Assembly (NCBI GenBank): GCA_016711435.1
Contig: JADJSY010000024.1
Coordinates: 62,001-126,000, forward strand
Reading direction: 5' to 3'
Length of the DNA: 64,000 nt
Source of the DNA: Lewinellaceae bacterium
GTDB taxonomy: Bacteria > Bacteroidota > Bacteroidia > Chitinophagales > Saprospiraceae
Made by a program: the position numbers and the translations under genes. The notes beneath the pieces were generated by a model. It searched no databases. It was given only the letters and a program-made list of their open reading frames with translations, and had not been told where the DNA came from. Below, piece by piece: positions 33,579 to 43,027 of the stretch (within the stretch, counting starts at the first letter, position 1; each line of letters begins with the position of its first letter).

Positions 33579-35003
33579 TCAATGCGCCCACTTCTCGATG
33601 CGTACCACGGCTTTGGGATAGGCGCCGATCTGGTACAAACCGCGTTCTGCTGCTGTGATCAGGTCGGGGCGGTGTATTTTTTCCGGCGGCACCAGCGCCA
33701 ATTCAGGGCACCACAGGCGTACAAACTCGCCGCGCGGGTCATAATTTTTTGCCTGTGTCAGGATATTGAAATACCGGTCTTCCCGCGGATCGCTGCCCAC
33801 GCCGGCCACGTAGTTCCAGTTGCCCCAATTGCTGCAAGGATCATAGTCAAGTAATTGACTTTCAAAGTATTCTGCGCCCATTTGCCAGTTAACTTTCAGG
33901 TCTTTCACTAAAAAAGATGCGACATTCTGCCGTCCCCGGTTGCTCATAAAACCGGTCGCGTTGAGTTCGTTCATATTGGCGTCGATAAAGGGGACACCGG
34001 TGCGTCCTTCCGACCATATATTAAACGTGTCAAAATGATTGCGCAAGTGCTTCTGCGGTTTGTTCTGCGGGCCGCTTTTCAGAAAGATGCGGTTGGTATA
34101 TTTTTTACCGAGCAAACGGAAATAGTCGCGCCAGAGCAGTTCAAAAAACAACCAGTAAGTGCTTTCATTGCCACCGCGTTCCTGTTCGTATCTTTTTATT
34201 TCGTGATAGATCTGCTTGGGCGAGAGGCACCCCTGCGCCAGCCAGGGCGAAAACTTGGAGGAGTAATCACTGCCTACCAGCCCGTTGCGTGTTTCTTTGT
34301 AGGATTTGATTAGATCTTTTTCCCACAAATAATATTGGAGCCGTCTCAGGCCTTCCGTTTCGCCGCCTTTAAACCCCCAGGCCGTTCGGGAATCCTGCTC
34401 AAATTCAGGTAAACCGAAGTCTTGCAACTTGGGCAGATCGCCGCGTTCCAGACCGGTAGGCAGGGGAGGCATAACCGTTGGCGCCGGAAACGGTAAACGC
34501 ACCGGGGTAATATTTTCATTTTCCTTGCGGAACTGTGTAAAAACATCCGGCGTATGGTGTACCGGCATGGGCAAATCCTGGGTGTGGTACAACATTTTGC
34601 CCCGCGTGTACAGCAATTCCACACCGGCGCTCCAGAGTTTTTTTTCCAGCGCATCCTGTACCTGCACCTCTTCCTGGGTGCGTTCCCGGTTGCAAAGCAC
34701 CCAGGAGCATTTTAGTTCTTTGGCCATATCGCTCACAACACACTCCGGTTTTCCAATGCGGATCACCAGATCGCAACCCAGTTTGCGGAGTTGTTTGCGC
34801 AAATCTTCCACCGATTCTAGGATAAAACGGGCGCGAAATTTACCCGTTTTAGGAAAACCGAATCGGGTGGTTCCAGTGAACGTACGTTCGTCAAAAACGT
34901 ACACTGGCACAACTTCCTCTGCCATACGCAAGGCGGTGGTGATAGCCTCATTGTCGTGCAGCCTCAAATCTTGACGAAACCAAACTATGGCGCTATGCTT
35001 CAT
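33579..35003 (-). CDS. DASH-family cryptochrome/photolyase
   Basis: The protein (474 residues from MKHSAIVWFRQDLRLHDNEA) has the photolyase N-terminal domain for the antenna cofactor, then the FAD-binding helical part with TGVPFIDANMNELNATGFMSNRGRQNVASFL. The C-terminal signature of the DASH group, LDYDPCSNWGNWNYVAGVG, is present. DASH proteins repair cyclobutane pyrimidine dimers in single-stranded DNA and bind MTHF and FAD. The start at 35003 fits the family N terminus. Confidence 0.95.
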   Translation of the reverse strand: MKHSAIVWFRQDLRLHDNEAITTALRMAEEVVPVYVFDERTFTGTTRFGFPKTGKFRARFILESVEDLRKQLRKLGCDLVIRIGKPECVVSDMAKELKCSWVLCNRERTQEEVQVQDALEKKLWSAGVELLYTRGKMLYHTQDLPMPVHHTPDVFTQFRKENENITPVRLPFPAPTVMPPLPTGLERGDLPKLQDFGLPEFEQDSRTAWGFKGGETEGLRRLQYYLWEKDLIKSYKETRNGLVGSDYSSKFSPWLAQGCLSPKQIYHEIKRYEQERGGNESTYWLFFELLWRDYFRLLGKKYTNRIFLKSGPQNKPQKHLRNHFDTFNIWSEGRTGVPFIDANMNELNATGFMSNRGRQNVASFLVKDLKVNWQMGAEYFESQLLDYDPCSNWGNWNYVAGVGSDPREDRYFNILTQAKNYDPRGEFVRLWCPELALVPPEKIHRPDLITAAERGLYQIGAYPKAVVRIEKWAH

Positions 35004-35125
35004 AAATATGTGGGAAATAAACAGTCTCGAAGGAAATGCTCCGAGTTGGTCTATAAACTTTAAATCGGGCCTTTTGTTTGCGCATCGCACCGTATTTATG
35101 CAATAGCAGCAACAAACTATATATT

Positions 35126-36080
35126 ATGCTCCAGTTTAGTAAAATGCCTCGAAAAATTGCAACCAATCAGCAGGCCAGCGAACTTGGTTTTGGTCGCAAG
35201 GTGATGACCGATGGCCGTATGATGAATGGAGATGGTTCATTTAATGTACAAAGAGAAACCATCGGATTTTGGGATAATACCTACCACCAAGCTCATAATC
35301 ATGCCCTGGGCTTACTTTTTTCTGTTGGTCTTTTGCTGTTTTACCCTGCTCAATGCCATTTTTGCGACGGTTTATTGTTTAATCGGTATCGAACATCTGG
35401 GTGGTGTGCAACCGGGCAGCTTGTTTCAAAACTTTGCCAATGCCTATTTTTTCAGTAGCCAGACGCTGACGACTGTGGGGTACGGTCATATTAGCCCGCA
35501 GGGCTTGCTGACGAGCATTGTGGCTTCCATAGAATCTTTTGCAGGTTTGCTCGCTTTTGCTTTGGTTTCGGGCTTGTTGTACGGGCGCTTTTCCAGACCC
35601 CGCGCCAAGATTGTATTTAGTGAACACATGCTGGTAGCGCCTTTCAACCAGGGTCAGGCTTTGATGTTCCGAATGGGAAATGCCAGTAAAAGTGAATTGA
35701 TTGAAACGGAAGTACAACTATTGATAGCCATCAACCAGCGCGACGAAACAGGAAATGTGCTGCGGAATTACTACCCATTGGGGCTGCAAATCAATAAAAT
35801 ATCGTTTTTTTCACTGTCCTGGACGCTGGTACATCCTTTAGATGAAAAAAGCCCCCTTCATGGTTTTTCGGAAACAGACATGCTGGAAGCCAATGCAGAG
35901 GTGATGGTATTGGTAAAAGGTACGGAAGAAACCAATCAACAACAGGTACATGCACGACGCTCTTATACGACCGAAGAGATCATATGGAATGCCCGTTTCG
36001 GACCAATTATCAGCCGTAATAGAAAAGGACAACCGCAGGTGCTGACGCGGCAAATAGGCATCTATGAACCAGTGGAATAA
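35126..36080 (+). CDS. Kir-type inward rectifier potassium channel, frameshifted
   Basis: The bacterial Kir layout is complete only when two frames are joined. The N-terminal cytosolic part (QASELGFGRKVMTDGRMMNG, GSFNVQRETIGFWDN) is in one frame and the rest in another, with a shift near 35284-35288 (one extra base, giving TYHKLIIMPW). The pore part has the filter TTVGYGHISP between two spans. The C-terminal cytosolic IgG-like domain runs from about 145 to the end (SEHMLVAPFNQGQALMFR). Repaired length is 317. The part from 35226 is intact. The start may be 35126 or 35144. Confidence 0.9.
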
Positions 36081-36081
36081 A

Positions 36082-36150
36082 TGGTGTTTGGTGTTTGGGG
36101 GTGGGGTCCGCCTTGGCAGACCCCAACACCAAACACCAAACACTAAAAAC
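36082..36150. repeat. Hairpin of GGTGTTT words, copy B3, covering the kdsB stop
   Basis: tggtgtttggtgtttggggg and on (36082-36112) pairs with ccccaacaccaaacaccaaa and on (36121-36145). The kdsB stop at 36143 lies inside the right arm and the channel stop at 36080 is 1 base before the left arm, so one hairpin serves two convergent genes. Confidence 0.75.
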
Positions 36151-36865
36151 GCAGCAAGTCCTCCGGCGTATCTACCCCGATCGTTTCCATTTCAGTAATC
36201 CGAACAGCGATGCGAAAACCGTACTCCAGCCAGCGAAGTTGCTCCAGCGATTCGGCGCGTTCCAGCGGAGTGGGGGAGAGGGCCGTGATGTGCAGCAGGG
36301 TCTCGCGCCGGAAGCCATACAGCCCGATATGTTTGTAAAAAGTATGTTGTGTAAGCCGGTTTTCAGGGGTAGCGCCACGCAAAAAAGGGATGGCATAGCG
36401 GCTGAAATACAGTGCTTCGCCCGTTTGGGACAGCGTCACCTTTACGATATTCGGGTTGTCGAGCGCCTCGGGCTGTTCTATTTTTTTGGCTAAGGTGGCG
36501 ATACCGGATTGTGTTTGTTCCAATAATGTACGTGCCAGTAAATCAATTTGTTGCGGTTGAATAAACGGCTCGTCGCCCTGAATATTCAACACATATTCAG
36601 CATCGGGAAAATGCCCCGCCACTTCAGCGCAGCGATCTGTACCGCTCGGGTGATCGTCGCGGGTGAGCAATACATCTGCGCCGAACATACGCGCATGTTC
36701 ATAAATACGTTCATCATCCGTAGCCACAACAACCCTGTCTAACAGTTCAGACAACACGGCCTGTTCGTACACACGTTGAATCATGGACTTGCCGCCTATA
36801 TCGGCTAAGGGTTTGCCGGGGAACCGGGTGGACGCAAAACGAGCCGGGATGACGCCGAGAATCAT
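36143..36865 (-). CDS. kdsB: 3-deoxy-manno-octulosonate cytidylyltransferase
   Basis: KdsB activates KDO with CTP to make CMP-KDO for lipid A core assembly. The N terminus GVIPARFASTRFPGKPLADIGGK is characteristic, followed by VVVATDDERI, TRDDHPSGTDRCAEV and NIQGDEPFI. Length 240 is normal. The start at 36865 begins the nucleotide-binding strand; the upstream extension is meaningless. The stop and last codons lie in hairpin B3. Confidence 0.95.
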   Translation of the reverse strand: MILGVIPARFASTRFPGKPLADIGGKSMIQRVYEQAVLSELLDRVVVATDDERIYEHARMFGADVLLTRDDHPSGTDRCAEVAGHFPDAEYVLNIQGDEPFIQPQQIDLLARTLLEQTQSGIATLAKKIEQPEALDNPNIVKVTLSQTGEALYFSRYAIPFLRGATPENRLTQHTFYKHIGLYGFRRETLLHITALSPTPLERAESLEQLRWLEYGFRIAVRITEMETIGVDTPEDLLRF

Positions 36866-36911
36866 ATTTTTTTGAAGAGAAACTGAAGGAATTAGTGGCA
36901 GATGCTTGTTG

Positions 36912-36925
36912 CAAACGTATTTTTG
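36912..36925. promoter_or_regulatory. Overlapping divergent -7 boxes of kdsB and the LysM gene
   Basis: The sequence caaacgtatttttg reads TATTTTTG on the plus strand (36918-36925) for the LysM gene and TACGTTTG on the minus strand (36919-36912) for kdsB; the two boxes share the central TA. A second minus-strand match (TATGTTTG) lies at 36938-36931. The two promoters should compete for polymerase. Confidence 0.45.
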
Positions 36926-36964
36926 CGCTGCAAACATAACCGCAAAGTTCACCAAAACTGTATT

Positions 36965-37822
36965 ATGAGACCCTTATTGCCCCTTTTTATCTCCATTTTT
37001 ATGGCTTTGCCGGGTATCGGTTATAGCCAGAGCGCCCCCAAAGAACTCACTTCTCCCTTGCTCACACACAAAGACTCTTTGTTTCTGACCGTTGCGGAAG
37101 GGAAAAAATTCCTCCACCACCCTGTAAAACCCAAACAAACACTGTTCTCTCTGGCACGGTATTATGGCCTCAGTCTGGAGGAATTGTATGAGTACAATTC
37201 AACATTTCGTACAGACCCTACTTTGCATGTTGGTTCCCGCGTTAAAATTCCGGTGCCCAACCGCGCCATCAAACGATATAAAACTTCCACTTTCGTCAAA
37301 TCCAAAAATGTTCCGATTTATTATATCGTGCAACCCGGCGACAACCTGTACCAGATTTGTAAACGCAATTTCGGGATGCCTGTAGATTCCATCGTGCTGC
37401 GTAACAAACTGAAAAACAATAATATACATCCCGGGCAACTTTTGATGGTCGCCTGGATGGGCGTCGACGGCGTTCCTGCCGAATGGAGACCTGTCAGGGT
37501 ATTTACCAAAAACGACGCCATGAAAACCCGGTATGAAGAAGAAAAAAAACGCCACAAGGAAGGTATTTCCCAGGGCGTTTGTTTCTGGCAAAAAGACAGT
37601 AAAGAAAAAGGCGATTTATACGCCATGCACCGCGAAGCAGGTATCGGAACCATCATGGCCGTTACCAACCCGATGGGCGGACGCACCGTATACGCCAGGG
37701 TGATCGGACGTATTCCCAGCGGTTATGAAAGCAATGTCGAGGTGATTCTTTCACCCGAAGCGGCCCGGACGCTGGGCGCCAGAGACCCTCGCTTTTTTGT
37801 GAAGGTGAAATTTTTGAAGTAG
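36965..37822 (+). CDS. Secreted double-LysM protein with RlpA-like C-terminal domain
   Basis: The protein (285 residues) has a signal peptide (ends GIGYSQ) and two LysM domains at about 40-85 (PKQTLFSLARYYGLSLEELY) and 118-160 (YYIVQPGDNLYQICKRNFG). The C-terminal part of about 90 residues (GIGTIMAVTNPMGGRTVYAR) resembles a double-psi beta barrel as in RlpA. It should bind peptidoglycan in the periplasm. It lies divergent to kdsB and upstream of a lipoprotein gene and ribH. Confidence 0.87.
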   Translation: MRPLLPLFISIFMALPGIGYSQSAPKELTSPLLTHKDSLFLTVAEGKKFLHHPVKPKQTLFSLARYYGLSLEELYEYNSTFRTDPTLHVGSRVKIPVPNRAIKRYKTSTFVKSKNVPIYYIVQPGDNLYQICKRNFGMPVDSIVLRNKLKNNNIHPGQLLMVAWMGVDGVPAEWRPVRVFTKNDAMKTRYEEEKKRHKEGISQGVCFWQKDSKEKGDLYAMHREAGIGTIMAVTNPMGGRTVYARVIGRIPSGYESNVEVILSPEAARTLGARDPRFFVKVKFLK

Positions 37823-37826
37823 GGGG

Positions 37827-37941
37827 TTTTAGTGTTTTCGGGTTTTGGTGTTTTGGGGAGCTCCGCTTTTGGCGTTTCAGATAGACAAATACCAAACATT
37901 ACCACTCCAAAACACTAAAACACCAAAACACTAAAACACAT
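37827..37941. repeat. Hairpin of 8-bp TTTTAGTG words, copy B4
   Basis: The left arm (ttttagtgttttcgggtttt, ggtgttttggggagctccgc) uses an 8-bp word. The right arm (37903-37941) holds the complement (ccactccaaaacactaaaac and on). It begins 5 bases after the LysM gene stop and ends 13 bases before the lipoprotein start, between two plus-strand genes. Confidence 0.7.
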
Positions 37942-37954
37942 AAATACATAAACA

Positions 37955-38758
37955 ATGAAGTATTATTTTTTCGCCTTTGGCGTATTCATCCTTATCGCCC
38001 TTTCGGCTTGTAAACAAGACGGGAAAAGTAACGGCAATCCGCTCGATGAGACCAATGCCAGCACCCTTTCCGGTTACTGGGTTTCCATTGATTTCTGCTC
38101 ACGCGCAGGCAAAGCAGGCTCTATTCTTAAAACGATCAATGGCAGGAACAAACCGTATGCCTATGCATTCACATTTGACGGTGGCAATCCCGACAGTGTA
38201 ACCTGTTATAACGGATTTGAAACCTGGAAAATGCACGTGACCTATCGAAAAGATACCCTCGAAATCAAAAATGCCAAAGGAGACCGATCCATTTATCTGG
38301 TTTACGATCCGGCGACCAATAAAGACCTGACTTTATTTGACGGTACAAGTGGAAGCACCCAGATCGACCGCTTTACGCTTTCCAAAGCAAAAGTAAAAAA
38401 TGGGTACTCCGCTTTCCGGACGGCAATCAATTCCAGTATGATGGCAGGTAATTTTGAATCCACCGGAAAAGGAGCCGGCCCGGTGCGTTTTGGCGCCGAG
38501 GGAAACATGACCGGCTATAAAGATTATGACCGCTATGAATTATGTGCCGGGGGCGATTGTTTTGTGTTGAAAGATATGGACGTTATTTCACTGCGCAATT
38601 CGAAAAAAGAGGACGCAGAACAAATGTTCGGCTTTCGTTTCTCCTCGAAAAAGGACAGCCTTTTTCTGTACAACCTGATTAATCAGAATCCCGAAGAAAA
38701 AGGCGCCTACGTGACAGGCGACATCGCACAGACATTTTTGAGAAAAAACTCCAAATAA
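37955..38758 (+). CDS. Hypothetical lipoprotein
   Basis: The 267-residue protein has a lipoprotein signal peptide with the lipobox LSAC at about residue 19. The mature part is beta-rich, with no recognisable domain (for example SGYWVSIDFCSRAG, TFDGGNPDSVTCYNG). It is followed after 2 bases by ribH on the same strand, so they are likely co-transcribed. Function unknown. Confidence 0.75.
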   Translation: MKYYFFAFGVFILIALSACKQDGKSNGNPLDETNASTLSGYWVSIDFCSRAGKAGSILKTINGRNKPYAYAFTFDGGNPDSVTCYNGFETWKMHVTYRKDTLEIKNAKGDRSIYLVYDPATNKDLTLFDGTSGSTQIDRFTLSKAKVKNGYSAFRTAINSSMMAGNFESTGKGAGPVRFGAEGNMTGYKDYDRYELCAGGDCFVLKDMDVISLRNSKKEDAEQMFGFRFSSKKDSLFLYNLINQNPEEKGAYVTGDIAQTFLRKNSK

Positions 38759-38760
38759 CA

Positions 38761-39276
38761 ATGGCCAGCGCATTAAAAAACCTGTCTGCATACGATGCTG
38801 CTACGATACCGGATGCCGGAGACCTGGCATTCGGTATCGTCGTAGCCGAATGGAACGCCCATATTACCCATGCCCTGTACGAGGGCTGTTACGACACCTT
38901 GTTGAAACACGGCGCAAAACCTGAAAACATCTATACGGTTCAGGTGCCAGGCTCGTTTGAACTGCCCGCAGGCGCGCGTATCCTGCACGGCCAACACAAA
39001 TTAGATGCCGTGATCTGTCTGGGCTGCGTCATCAAAGGGGAGACGAGCCACAATGAATACATCAACAATGCCGTCGCACAAGGCCTCACAAGCCTCAGTA
39101 TCGCCACCGGCAGCCCTTTTATTTTTGGGGTACTGACACCCAATGACGAACAGCAGGCCCTCGACCGGGCAGGCGGTCAGCACGGCAACAAAGGGGTCGA
39201 AGCAGCCGTAACGGCGATCCGTATGGCAGCACTGAAGAAAAACCCGGATCAGGAGAAACGGAAGATCGGGTTTTAG
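38761..39276 (+). CDS. ribH: 6,7-dimethyl-8-ribityllumazine synthase
   Basis: RibH joins 3,4-dihydroxy-2-butanone phosphate and the ribitylamino pyrimidine to form lumazine in riboflavin synthesis. VVAEWNAHITHAL, VPGSFELPAGAR, CLGCVIKGETSHNEY and GGQHGNKGVEA are the family motifs (the catalytic His lies in GETSH). At 171 residues it has normal length. No FMN riboswitch was seen. Confidence 0.95.
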   Translation: MASALKNLSAYDAATIPDAGDLAFGIVVAEWNAHITHALYEGCYDTLLKHGAKPENIYTVQVPGSFELPAGARILHGQHKLDAVICLGCVIKGETSHNEYINNAVAQGLTSLSIATGSPFIFGVLTPNDEQQALDRAGGQHGNKGVEAAVTAIRMAALKKNPDQEKRKIGF

Positions 39277-39585
39277 GGATGTTGCGCTTCGCGCACGTAG
39301 AGTTATGGGGCGCGCTTCGCGCCCCTCGTAGGAATAATGGCAACGCAGATTGAGCGGATTAGGCGGATTGACGCGGATTTTTTCCCACGTAGAGTAGCCC
39401 CTCGTAGAGTTAATGGCAACGCGGATTGGGCGGATGACGCGGATTTACGCGGATTTTTCCCTCGTAGAGTTGACGGATTTTCCGCTTTTGTCAACTCTAC
39501 GAGGGGAAAATCCGCGTAAATCCGCGTCATCCGCCCAATCCGCGTTGCCATTATTCCTACGCAAGCGCGAAGCGCGCGCACCCCC
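39277..39585. repeat. Large nested hairpin G with GCGGATT words
   Basis: The main stem pairs about 39411-39474 with 39489-39552 (aatggcaacgcggattgggc and on) over some 63 bp, nearly perfect, around a loop of about 14 bases. Outer partial copies (gtagagttatggggcgcgct, aacgcagattgagcggatta) lie at 39297-39400, and cgcaagcgcgaagcgcg at the right edge. It fills the whole convergent gap between ribH and the OmpA gene. Confidence 0.85.
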
Positions 39586-41378
39586 CTACTTCTTCTCCAT
39601 CAAAAACAAATTAAACTCTACCCGCCGGTTTTTCGTCCGGCCAGCAGCCGTTTTGTTATCGGCGACCGGGCGTGTTTCCCCGAATCCCGCCGATTTCAGG
39701 CGGTTTTTGTCGATGCCTTTTTTAACTAAGAAATCGAGGCAGGCGAGTGCGCGTTTTTCAGACAGAAGTTGATTGCTTTTGTCGTTACCGGCGCTGTCCG
39801 TATGGCCGTCCATGCTGAGACCGTAGTAGGGATATTTGGCCAGGATATTGGCAATATCCGTCAGAATTTTGCTGGATTCGGCTTTCAGAATGGCTTTTCC
39901 GGTCTGGAATTTGACGGCTTTGACCGCCAGTTCCAGTTTTTCCCGGTCTTTCTTTTCCACGACGGGACAGCCCTTGTTATCTTTCGGGCCGACGATGGTG
40001 GGGCAGAGGTCCAGGGCGTCTTCCACGCCATCGTTGTCGGTATCGGGACAACCTTTGAATTCGGCCTTGCCGGCCACGAGCAGGCAGGCATCTAATTTAT
40101 CTTCCACGCCGTCGCCGTCGGTGTCGCGCACGGGGCAGCCGTAATAATACTCCAGCGGCCCTGATTCGGTCGGACAGGCGTCGAAGCGGTCTTCAATACC
40201 GTCGCCGTCCGTGTCGGGGCAGCCGTTGAATTGCAATAAACCCGCCACAGTAGCGCAGGAATCTTTGCGGTCTTCGATGCCATCATGGTCAGTATCGGGG
40301 CAGCCCTTAAACTGGGCCAATCCGGGAAGGGTAGGGCACTCATCGTCCACATCCGGAATACTGTCATTGTCCACATCCTTGATCGGGCAACCGCCCAGCG
40401 ATACCACGCCGTATTTGTGCGGGCATTCATCGTCGCGGTCGGCGATACCGTCGTGGTCGGCATCGGGGCAGCCTTGTGTGCGGCCGAAGCCGGGGATTTC
40501 CGGGCATTTGTCCAATTTGTCTGCAATGCCGTCGCCGTCCTTGTCTTTTTGCCGAGCCGGACAGCAATGTTCAGTCCGGCGAACCAGTACCAGTCGGGTT
40601 TATCGGGATTACCGGACAGGCTGATGCCGTCAAAGTAGTCGGAAAAAGCAGTGCGGGCGCCCAGTTCCAGACCGATCATCCAGGTTCTGCTGAGATCGAG
40701 GTTGAGTCCTGCGCCCAGGGCCAGGGTCGGTTCGCGCTGGGTTTTACCGCCGACGCGAAGATCCTCCACTGCTTTTGGTAGCAAACTGGATCCTTCCAGG
40801 AATGCCTGGTCAAAAACGGCTTCCGCTTTGCTGAAAACGAAACCGCCGCCGGCAAACAGATAGGGTGCAAGCATGGATTTGAACTTATTGATATGCGCAA
40901 TTTGCCGGTACCTGTCTAATTCATACACGGTAGTATCCACCCTGCGGAAACGTTTTTTTCCAAAAATATCCCATTCTGCCTGTATGGAAAATTCAGTTAT
41001 TTTAGTTTCAAACGCGTATTTTCGATTTTGACGCCAGTCGGTATCGGTATAATCCACGTCTTTTGCGGCGATTTTGCCAAGCAGCAGATTGCCGCGCAGG
41101 GCCAGGATCGGACACAGGTGGCGGCGGAGAAATATGCCTCCGGCCGGTTTTAAACCGGTTGTATTGGATAGGCGGTCGTTGGACAAATCACCATTGTAAC
41201 GCATCGTACCCAGCGCAAGTCCGAGTTCGGTCGTTTTTTCAAAAAATCGCGCAGTATCGGCGAAATTAAAAGTCTCTTCTTTGGGCAGGAGACTTGATTT
41301 GCCGTTAGGCATTTGCGCCACTGATATCTGGCATACCAAAAGCAGCCCGATGGCAGGGAGTTTGAGAATATGGCGCAT
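39586..41378 (-). CDS. OmpA-family protein with TSP3 calcium-binding repeats, split by one missing base
   Basis: The protein has a signal peptide (MRHILKLPAIGLLLVCQISVAQ) and an N-terminal barrel-like part to about residue 275. At least seven TSP3-type repeats rich in Asp follow (QGCPDADHDGIADRDDECP style), then a C-terminal OmpA domain (LSMDGHTDSAGNDKSNQLLSEKRA) that binds peptidoglycan. The frame is lost at the T5 run 40546-40550 (coding A5, in LGKK|DKDGDG); one added A gives 597 residues. Outer-membrane location is expected. Confidence 0.9.
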
Positions 41379-41430
41379 ATCGGATTTATATTGTGTAGAA
41401 AAAATGAGTAAACGGATTAACCCTTCCGGG

Positions 41431-41438
41431 CAAAAGTA
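41431..41438 (-). promoter_or_regulatory. -7 promoter box TACTTTTG of the OmpA-TSP3 gene
   Basis: A full TAnnTTTG match on the minus strand, 52 bases upstream of the ATG. Confidence 0.5.
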
Positions 41439-41511
41439 ATAATACCTGCCAGCGATTTGACAATTTAGCGCCGTAAGAAGCCAAGTTCTGTCGTATAAAC
41501 TACATAAAGTC

Positions 41512-41592
41512 ATGAGGGATGAGGAATGAGGGATGACCGAGCGTGATGTCCGACATAACGTTCGGTCATCCCTCATTCCTCATCCCTCATTC
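41512..41592. repeat. Hairpin of 7-bp GAGGGAT words, copy F1
   Basis: atgagggatgaggaatgagg and on (41512-41549) pairs with 41553-41592. The inner core gaccgagcgtgatgtccgac is shared with F2 at 42880-42979. In the core, G-T pairs replace two Watson-Crick pairs of F2. It lies between the divergent OmpA-TSP3 and MBL genes. Confidence 0.85.
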
Positions 41593-41612
41593 CATGTTCC
41601 ATCAATTACATT

Positions 41613-41620
41613 TACCTTTG
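41613..41620 (+). promoter_or_regulatory. -7 promoter box TACCTTTG of the MBL gene, 5 bases from the ATG
   Basis: TACCTTTG is followed by taatc and the ATG at 41626. The transcript would start at or very near the AUG. The box lies 20 bases after hairpin F1. Confidence 0.5.
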
Positions 41621-41625
41621 TAATC

Positions 41626-42483
41626 ATGAAACTGACCGTTATACCAGCCGGCACCTTAAAACTTGATGGCGGCGCTATGTTCGGAGTCGTTCCCCGCACG
41701 ATGTGGTCGAAACTGAACCCGCCGGATGAGCAAAATCTGTGCACCTGGGCTATGCGCGCCTTGCTTGTCCAAACGGCAGATCGCAACATCCTCATCGACA
41801 CCGGCGTCGGCAATAAGCAGGATGACAAATTTCGTACCCATTTCAAACCGGAGGGAACAAATGCGTTATTTGATTCCTTGCAGCAGGCCGGGTTGGAACG
41901 GAATGACATCACGGATGTTTTTCTAACGCACCTGCATTTTGACCATTGCGGCGGCGCGCTCTGGAAAAACGAAACCTCGAATGAAGTGGAATTATCTTTT
42001 CCAAAGGCCACATATTGGTCGAACGAACGCCATTTTAAATGGGCCATGCAACCCAATGACCGGGAAAAAGCCTCTTTTCTGCAAGAAAACTTTCTGCCCC
42101 TGTATGAAAAAGGCCGGCTCCGGTTTTTGCCGGTCAAACAAAACGAAGTCTTTCTACCCGGATTCCGGGTGCGTTTTTATTACGGCCATACCGAGGCAAT
42201 GATGGCGCCGCTGCTGCAAACGGATCGCGGCGAACTGTTGTATTGCGCCGACGCGATGCCCTCTCAATGGCATATCGGAATGCCGTATATCATGGCTTAC
42301 GACGTGCGGCCGCTGTTGACCATGCAAGAAAAAGCGAAGATGCTGGAGGAGGCGGTTCGCAAAAAACAAATACTGTTTTTTGAACACGATCCGATTGCGG
42401 AATGCGGCACGGTGCGCCGCGAAGCGACCGGGCGGATTGTGCTCGACCGGGCAGGCGCCTTGTCGGATTTACTCTATTTTTGA
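41626..42483 (+). CDS. MBL-fold metallo-hydrolase
   Basis: The 285-residue protein has the metallo-beta-lactamase zinc motif THLHFDHCGG at about residue 102, preceded by ILIDTGVGNK, and later YGHTEAMMAPL and CADAMPSQWHIG. The fold is the glyoxalase/AiiB-like branch; the substrate is unknown (lactone or thioester hydrolysis are common in this branch). Its 3' end overlaps the convergent lipoprotein gene by 15 bases. The start at 41626 is supported by the promoter box. Confidence 0.88.
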   Translation: MKLTVIPAGTLKLDGGAMFGVVPRTMWSKLNPPDEQNLCTWAMRALLVQTADRNILIDTGVGNKQDDKFRTHFKPEGTNALFDSLQQAGLERNDITDVFLTHLHFDHCGGALWKNETSNEVELSFPKATYWSNERHFKWAMQPNDREKASFLQENFLPLYEKGRLRFLPVKQNEVFLPGFRVRFYYGHTEAMMAPLLQTDRGELLYCADAMPSQWHIGMPYIMAYDVRPLLTMQEKAKMLEEAVRKKQILFFEHDPIAECGTVRREATGRIVLDRAGALSDLLYF

Positions 42484-42834
42484 AAAAAACAACACTTGCT
42501 CTTTTTCCGCGCGCAGCATTTTTAGTTTCAGCGAGTCCTCTGTCAGCAACAGGATTTTCAAGGCGCGTTCTTCCGCATCACGTCTGGTGGAATCCCGCAA
42601 AAAAAGGTAACTGGCAGAAGTACGGAAGGCGCCTTTTTCCCGGTATAATCCGATCGAACGAAATTCGTATATCCGGTTGGGGTGCAGCACCAATCCAACA
42701 GAATCTAAGGGTACTTGAATGGCCTGCCCGTCCTGATAATAGCCGGTCAGCCGCCAGGCGCCTTCCAACAGCCGGGTATCGGGCGCGCAGGCGCTGATAA
42801 ATGTTAAGCTGCCCAACAAAAAAATCCACTTCAT
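42469..42834 (-). CDS. Small hypothetical lipoprotein
   Basis: The 121-residue protein has a lipoprotein signal with ISAC at about residue 16. It continues TRLLEGAWRLTGYYQDG, a lipocalin-like opening seen in many small Bacteroidota lipoproteins, and a mostly beta mature part. It is convergent with and overlaps the MBL gene. Together with that gene it is bracketed by hairpins F1 and F2. Confidence 0.75.
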   Translation of the reverse strand: MKWIFLLGSLTFISACAPDTRLLEGAWRLTGYYQDGQAIQVPLDSVGLVLHPNRIYEFRSIGLYREKGAFRTSASYLFLRDSTRRDAEERALKILLLTEDSLKLKMLRAEKEQVLFFSKIE

Positions 42835-42879
42835 GTTATATGCGTTTAAGAGGGCGAAGGTAAAAGGAATGACTTGATA

Positions 42880-42979
42880 GGAATGAGGGAATGAGGTATG
42901 AGGTATGACCGAGCGTTATGTCCGACATAACGCTCGGTCATTCCTCATACCTCATACCTCATTCCATACCTCATTCCTA
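42880..42979. repeat. Hairpin of 7-bp ATGAGGT words, copy F2
   Basis: ggaatgagggaatgaggtat and on (42880-42923) pairs with 42926-42979. The core gaccgagcgttatgt / acataacgctcggtc is a perfect stem. It shares core and word type with F1 and lies in a divergent gap, upstream of the OmpA lipoprotein gene. Confidence 0.85.
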
Positions 42980-43027
42980 AGAAATTCCTGACCAATGTAT
43001 TTTTTATCAATTTTTCCGCTGATACCC

